Source: Candidatus Berkiella aquae
GTDB lineage: Bacteria > Pseudomonadota > Gammaproteobacteria > Berkiellales > Berkiellaceae
Direction of reading: 5' to 3'
Length of the DNA: 64,000 nucleotides
Assembly: GCF_001431295.2 (NCBI RefSeq)
Contig: NZ_LKAJ02000001.1
Location: 1 to 64,000, forward strand
In this document: positions 60,287 to 64,000 of the stretch, one piece after another
How the letters are laid out: each line of letters starts with the position of its first letter
Position numbering within the stretch: position 1 is the first letter of the stretch
The notes under the pieces: generated by a model
Databases searched by the model: none
What the model was told of the DNA's origin: nothing
The model's input: only the letters and a program-made list of their open reading frames with translations
Position numbers and translations under genes: made by a program

Positions 60287-61958
60287 CAGTCCGAATTTCC
60301 AATTGTTTAAATTTGTTTAAAATACGATTAACTAAAAGGTAATCTTCTTGATAAACATATCCAGGATAACTACCCTTTCCATAAGGGCCTGTATAACAAA
60401 TAATATCCATTACATTATTCGATTTGTTGAAAATGTTTTGAATTTTTTGGCATTCAGAATTATTCGGATCAATTTGTTTTATGGCATATAAAATGCCTGC
60501 AGCAATTGCTCCTTCTAAGCGAGGTGTTGCAATTTTTAGAGAATGCTTTTTATGAAGATCTAATACGCCTCTAATGCATCCATCTTTTATTAATTTCCTA
60601 AGAGGATCCCTTGCAACGCGAATGATGGGATCATGAGTACTACTTTTGCAATGCTTAAGAAATGTTGATTTAAGAAATTCAAATTCATGTTGTTTTATAT
60701 CAGGATATTCAGCCTGTAAAATTGGTGCAATTTCATACTTCATCATTTCTTGAATATAAGTAAGAATGTAAGGATTTTTAATGGCACTTGCAATAGTATC
60801 ATATCCCATTAACCCACCTAACCATGCCAGGGTAGCATGGGGTCCGTTTATGAATTTATTTTTTAATGATATATATTGATCTAAATTCTTAACCGCTTTA
60901 ATGGCAGGTAATCTTGGTATTTCTGGGATATCGTTAGGAGCATATAAAACAAAACTGAGTTCAGCATTAAAAAGATTAAATTGGAGTTTCTTCCTTTTTA
61001 TCATTTTAATTAACTTTAGAGGAGAAGATAGTAACTCATCAATTTGTTGTTCTTTACTTCTTTTTCGATCAAAACAATTGGTTAAGGAAATTTGATTGGA
61101 AATTTGCTTTTTTAATTGTTGGAGAAGCAATTTTCTATCGATTTTGCTGACAATTCGGTCTACCATTGTGGGGATAAATCGGATATTTGCAAGAATTCGT
61201 TTACAGTAATCTTGATCATGTAGCTCTTGCAGCATTGCATTAAAAACTTGTTTTTTAATAAACTTGGCACAATCAGGTTTGTTCATCAAGACAAAAATTT
61301 TAAGACCTGCTTGATCATGTTTGTAGCGTTCAATAAGCCCTTTGGCAATTTGATTTGCAGAAGCTAAAACGCCTTCTTCAGTCAAACAAATAGCCATTAT
61401 ATTCGCATGAAGATATAAATTTTCGATGTTTTTGCTGTGCCTTGAATAAATCATATTAATATTATTGACACACGTTTTTTTATTTTGCGCGCCATCATCA
61501 TGCTGGATCCAAAATTGATGATTGCTATTGATTAGCAAATTAGTAAATTTATCGCTAGAAGTCGCCACAATATTATATTCAAAGGGACTCTGTGAAATGA
61601 TATCAGCCATTAAACCAAGACCAATGTATCCTCCACCATGAATTGCAAAAATACGCTTTTTATTTCGCTCTAAACGTGAGCGAATTTTTTTACAAATGGT
61701 ATTCATCTTCGGTGGTAGACTATTACCAAATTGAGATAAGTTTAATTTGATATCTGTTAGGGTAGAATTCTCGATAGTGGCTTCATTGAGAATGTCGAGA
61801 ATCGTTTCGGCACTCTCTTTTCTTAATTTGGGTAATATCAGTGTTTCAAGAAAGCTTGTATTTTTAATAATTGATGCGACGCAGGCATAATCTAAGAGAA
61901 CTTCACTTGAAAGATCCATACATTCTCCCTTAGCACGGGAGTTTTCTGATGAAAACAT
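60219..61958 (-). CDS. Mannitol dehydrogenase-like (polyol long-chain dehydrogenase) protein with N-terminal extension
   Basis: The product (579 residues) has about 95 extra N-terminal residues, then a Rossmann motif FAIHGGGYIGLGLMADII. The C-terminal catalytic domain is of the MtlD type: KFINGPHATLAWLGGLMGYDTI (N-x-x-H of the polyol family), RVARDPLRKL and EGAIAAGILYAI. MtlD interconverts mannitol-1-phosphate and fructose-6-phosphate with NAD; E. coli MtlD has 382 residues, so this one is much longer. I chose the ATG at 61958 because GGAGG lies 5 bases upstream. An ATG at 61922 behind GGGAGA is an alternative. It is first in a five-gene cluster, and similarity is remote enough that the substrate is open. 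Confidence 0.68.
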   Translation of the reverse strand: MFSSENSRAKGECMDLSSEVLLDYACVASIIKNTSFLETLILPKLRKESAETILDILNEATIENSTLTDIKLNLSQFGNSLPPKMNTICKKIRSRLERNKKRIFAIHGGGYIGLGLMADIISQSPFEYNIVATSSDKFTNLLINSNHQFWIQHDDGAQNKKTCVNNINMIYSRHSKNIENLYLHANIMAICLTEEGVLASANQIAKGLIERYKHDQAGLKIFVLMNKPDCAKFIKKQVFNAMLQELHDQDYCKRILANIRFIPTMVDRIVSKIDRKLLLQQLKKQISNQISLTNCFDRKRSKEQQIDELLSSPLKLIKMIKRKKLQFNLFNAELSFVLYAPNDIPEIPRLPAIKAVKNLDQYISLKNKFINGPHATLAWLGGLMGYDTIASAIKNPYILTYIQEMMKYEIAPILQAEYPDIKQHEFEFLKSTFLKHCKSSTHDPIIRVARDPLRKLIKDGCIRGVLDLHKKHSLKIATPRLEGAIAAGILYAIKQIDPNNSECQKIQNIFNKSNNVMDIICYTGPYGKGSYPGYVYQEDYLLVNRILNKFKQLEIRTDENYQYQNESLISRKRFYTQQV

Positions 61959-62245
61959 GCAAACCTCCATTGAATATTCATAACAAACAATGAAAGCCAG
62001 CTAAATAGTGTGTATGGTATTAACGACCCTTAACACTATAAAATAGGCATTTTTATCCAAATAAAAGACTATTGCTGGATATTAATTGTTTGTGTATGAA
62101 GTATTTTTTCATATCAGATACTTTGTAGTCTAAGTATTATTTTAAGCTTTGTCAAAAATGCGCTGATAATACAATCGGTTATAACTTATAATTTCTTATA
62201 ATAGATAAGATCTAGTCTTAAAAATTGCTTTGAAGAGAAAGGATT
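61959..62245. promoter_or_regulatory. Divergent spacer with candidate MarR promoter
   Basis: About 287 bp, strongly AT-rich, with promoters for the five-gene cluster and for the marR gene. Two TATAAT boxes (62187-62192 and 62197-62202) lie in tandem as CTTATAAT repeats 10 bp apart. A palindrome CTTATaatagATAAG (62195-62209) overlaps the second, a possible MarR operator. Confidence 0.45.
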
Positions 62246-62722
62246 ATGCAAGAGCAGAATATCTGTAATAATGTGTTAGTTGAATTGCGAAAAATAATTA
62301 GAGCCATTGATTTGCATTCTAAAAAATTAATGCAGGCATGTGGATTAACAGGCCCTCAGATGATTTTATTGAAAGAAATTATTAAAGCAGAACGAATGCC
62401 GATTAGCTCCTTAGCAAAAAATGTTAATTTAAGCCATGCCACGGTCACATCCATATTAGATAGGTTGGCAAAAAAACAATATATTTTGAGAGTGCGTGAT
62501 AGTGATGACAAAAGAAAAATATATGTGCAAGCAAGTGATGAAGCAAAGCAATTAATTAGTCAATCTCCGACTTTATTACAAGAGAGTTTTGTTAACCAAT
62601 TTATGAAGTTGTCTGATTGGGAGCAAACCCTATTACTTTCTAGCTTACAACGTATCGCAACGATGATGAAAGCAACGAATATCGATGCTTCACCTGTTCT
62701 TATCAATCATGATATTGAATAA
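62246..62722 (+). CDS. MarR family transcriptional regulator
   Basis: The 158-residue product has a winged helix-turn-helix (ISSLAKNVNLSHATVTSILDRLAKKQYILRVRDSDDKRKIYVQASDEAKQLI, about residues 53-106) between helical dimerisation segments. MarR proteins are dimers that bind palindromes and let go on binding a small ligand. RBS AAAGGA precedes the ATG. Likely targets are itself and its neighbours (the divergent cluster or the cyclase-family gene), because a palindrome overlaps the -10 box. Confidence 0.9.
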   Translation: MQEQNICNNVLVELRKIIRAIDLHSKKLMQACGLTGPQMILLKEIIKAERMPISSLAKNVNLSHATVTSILDRLAKKQYILRVRDSDDKRKIYVQASDEAKQLISQSPTLLQESFVNQFMKLSDWEQTLLLSSLQRIATMMKATNIDASPVLINHDIE

Positions 62723-62739
62723 TGGGACATATTCAATAT

Positions 62740-63432
62740 TTATTTAAGTTGTAAGCCAATTAATCGTATGGGCGCTTCAGAGCCTTGGGCTATTTTCATG
62801 GGGAGTGCAAAAACGTAACTCCCCGTAGCAGGGAGTAAATTCGCATTAGCAATATTTTCGATGATGTATTTATTGGCGCCTAACACCATGTTATGCACAG
62901 GATATTCATCATTTTCAGGACAATCAGGAGAAAGCGTATCAATCCCAAGACCGATGATTTGTCGCTCATGAACGAGTAATTCAGCAGCACTGGCTGAAAT
63001 ACTCGGAAAAACATGATTGTTATGATATAGAGATGGCGTTGACCAATGCCTTGACCAGCCCGTATAAATAATCACCAAGCTGCCAGGCATTATTTTGCCA
63101 TGTTGTTCTTCAAATATCAGAATGGTTTCTGGAGAAACACGGTAACGTTCATGGCTTTGCTGTGATACATCAATGATGACTGCAGGCGCAATCAATTCTT
63201 CTAGTGTTAATGAGGCGACATCCCGCCCATCAGCGATTACATGTAAAGGCGCATCCAGATGCGTGCCAATGCCTTCTTCCATGTTAATGCTGCGAGTACG
63301 AAAGGAATAAGGCAAAGCTGGATTATGCTCCAAGATTGGCTGATGACTAAAACCACAATGGCCATCCCAAGTAGGAATGCTTGAGTTTAAGGAGTGTGTT
63401 AAGTCGATGATGGTAAAAGGTAACGGTATCAT
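62740..63432 (-). CDS. Cyclase-family (kynurenine formamidase-like) metal hydrolase
   Basis: The 230-residue product has the family pattern LTHSLNSSIPTWDGH, the metal motif GIGTHLDAPLHVIADGRDV (HXGTHXDXPXH class), LVIYTGWSRHW and GLGIDTLSPD. Members include bacterial KynB, isatin hydrolase and others; the substrate is not clear. It converges on marR with a 17-bp gap, so it may be under other control. Confidence 0.85.
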   Translation of the reverse strand: MIPLPFTIIDLTHSLNSSIPTWDGHCGFSHQPILEHNPALPYSFRTRSINMEEGIGTHLDAPLHVIADGRDVASLTLEELIAPAVIIDVSQQSHERYRVSPETILIFEEQHGKIMPGSLVIIYTGWSRHWSTPSLYHNNHVFPSISASAAELLVHERQIIGLGIDTLSPDCPENDEYPVHNMVLGANKYIIENIANANLLPATGSYVFALPMKIAQGSEAPIRLIGLQLK

Positions 63433-63499
63433 ACGATAGACTTATCATCAAAAATGAATATGCCATTCTAGCATATTCATTTTCATGCGAAAGACGAAA

Positions 63500-64000
63500 T
63501 TATCTTTTGTTATTGGATGGATGTCTGGATATAGCAACATCGTGCTTAGGTTTCGTCTCTTGTTCATTCTGACGTTCTTGTTTTTCACGAGACTTTGATT
63601 CATGCAGCTGTGTGGTAATGGGAGCAGGTCTGTTTGTCGATGCGACGGTGGGTTTTGTTAATTCTTGATGGACTACGTTTATTTTATTAATGACATTATG
63701 TAGGCTCTTTGCACGTTCATTTACATTAGGATTGGTGAGTGAATTAATTTCATCTTTTAACAGTGCATGAATATTAGGATGATTTTCTAATATTTCATTC
63801 ATCATGGTCCCCAATGCAAAAATATCGGAACGCTTACTGTAGTTTCCTTCTAATGCTTCCGGTGATAAATAAGATTGTGAACCCGCTTCATCACGCATAC
63901 GAAGTACTTCATCACCATCCACTTTTTCAATAAAGGCAAGATCAATCAAAACACATTTTGACATTTCACTATCCCAGATGAAATTTTCTAGTTTAATGTC
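63500..64000 (-). CDS. Eukaryotic-type Ser/Thr protein kinase, C-terminal part (runs off window)
   Basis: The reading frame is open to the right edge. The last 12 codons visible encode DIKLENFIWDSE, the catalytic-loop D and following K and N, after which comes VLIDLAFIEKV (the DFG position, here DLA). The activation segment is GSQSYLSPEALEGN, then RSDIFALGTMMNEIL. The N-lobe and the HRD region lie outside. The C-terminal 60 residues are a polar, low-complexity tail (KSREKQERQNEQETKPK). DFG with L and A at the second and third positions is unusual, but the metal-binding Asp is kept. Such kinases are frequent in Legionellales; host or self targets are both possible. Confidence 0.82.
   Translation of the reverse strand, partial: DIKLENFIWDSEMSKCVLIDLAFIEKVDGDEVLRMRDEAGSQSYLSPEALEGNYSKRSDIFALGTMMNEILENHPNIHALLKDEINSLTNPNVNERAKSLHNVINKINVVHQELTKPTVASTNRPAPITTQLHESKSREKQERQNEQETKPKHDVAISRHPSNNKR

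Overview
The window opens exactly on the GTG start of dnaA and runs dnaA-dnaN-recF-(pgeF reversed)-gyrB, so it is the replication-origin end of a bacterial chromosome. Gene content is gammaproteobacterial: the def-fmt-rsmB-trkA/H and LysM-dprA-smg-topA divergent blocks, rmf, bioC, rsmJ and ftsYEX. The AT-leaning sequence, the ankyrin/TPR protein, the eukaryotic-type Ser/Thr kinase and a large proline-rich coiled-coil protein with a basic C-terminus suggest an intracellular member of the Legionellales (Coxiellaceae/Berkiella-like). That placement is inference, not proof. I saw no tRNA, rRNA or CRISPR array.

Layout. 1-7.2 kb: replication and segregation genes with three parS-type palindromes, two of them inside recF. 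7.2-16.8 kb (minus strand): plsC, gmhB-glyS-glyQ, then trkH, trkA, rsmB, fmt, def. 17.4-23.4 kb (plus strand): LysM protein, dprA, smg, topA, hemF. 23.4-26.2 kb: a 912-residue proline-rich, coiled-coil, internally duplicated protein that resembles a host-directed effector. 26.4-31.3 kb: aroE, gamma-carbonic-anhydrase-like protein, nitrilase-fold protein, a palindrome-rich repeat region, prlC. 31.6-34.9 kb: rmf, bioB-bioC and, divergently, comF. 34.9-38.7 kb: an unknown gene cut by an intact IS3-family element (3-bp target duplication visible), a small J-domain protein and a ModA-like binding protein. 38.6-43.4 kb (minus): rsmJ, aromatic amino acid permease, ftsX (frameshifted as read), ftsE, ftsY. 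43.4-48.1 kb (plus): a pair of M16 peptidase genes, rsmD, cca.

48.1-64 kb is accessory in character. It holds an ABC exporter-GNAT-small protein operon whose last gene begins with a colicin-V-like double-glycine-type leader. Next is an ABC-F ATPase preceded by a possible translational attenuator (six-codon leader ORF whose codons are complementary to the ABC-F ribosome binding site). Then come three phosphotransferase (APH-fold) kinases, a UspE-like protein and a five-gene minus-strand cluster (mannitol-dehydrogenase-like protein, ankyrin/TPR protein, histidine phosphatase, APH-fold kinase, CapA-like protein). A MarR regulator, a cyclase-family hydrolase and the C-terminal part of a Ser/Thr kinase running off the right edge complete it.

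The most interesting points are the microcin-like leader peptide operon, the ABC-F leader/hairpin, the 912-residue candidate effector, the disrupted ftsX next to an FtsE with an altered ABC signature, the exactly reconstructable IS-interrupted gene, and the parS sites embedded in recF codons.
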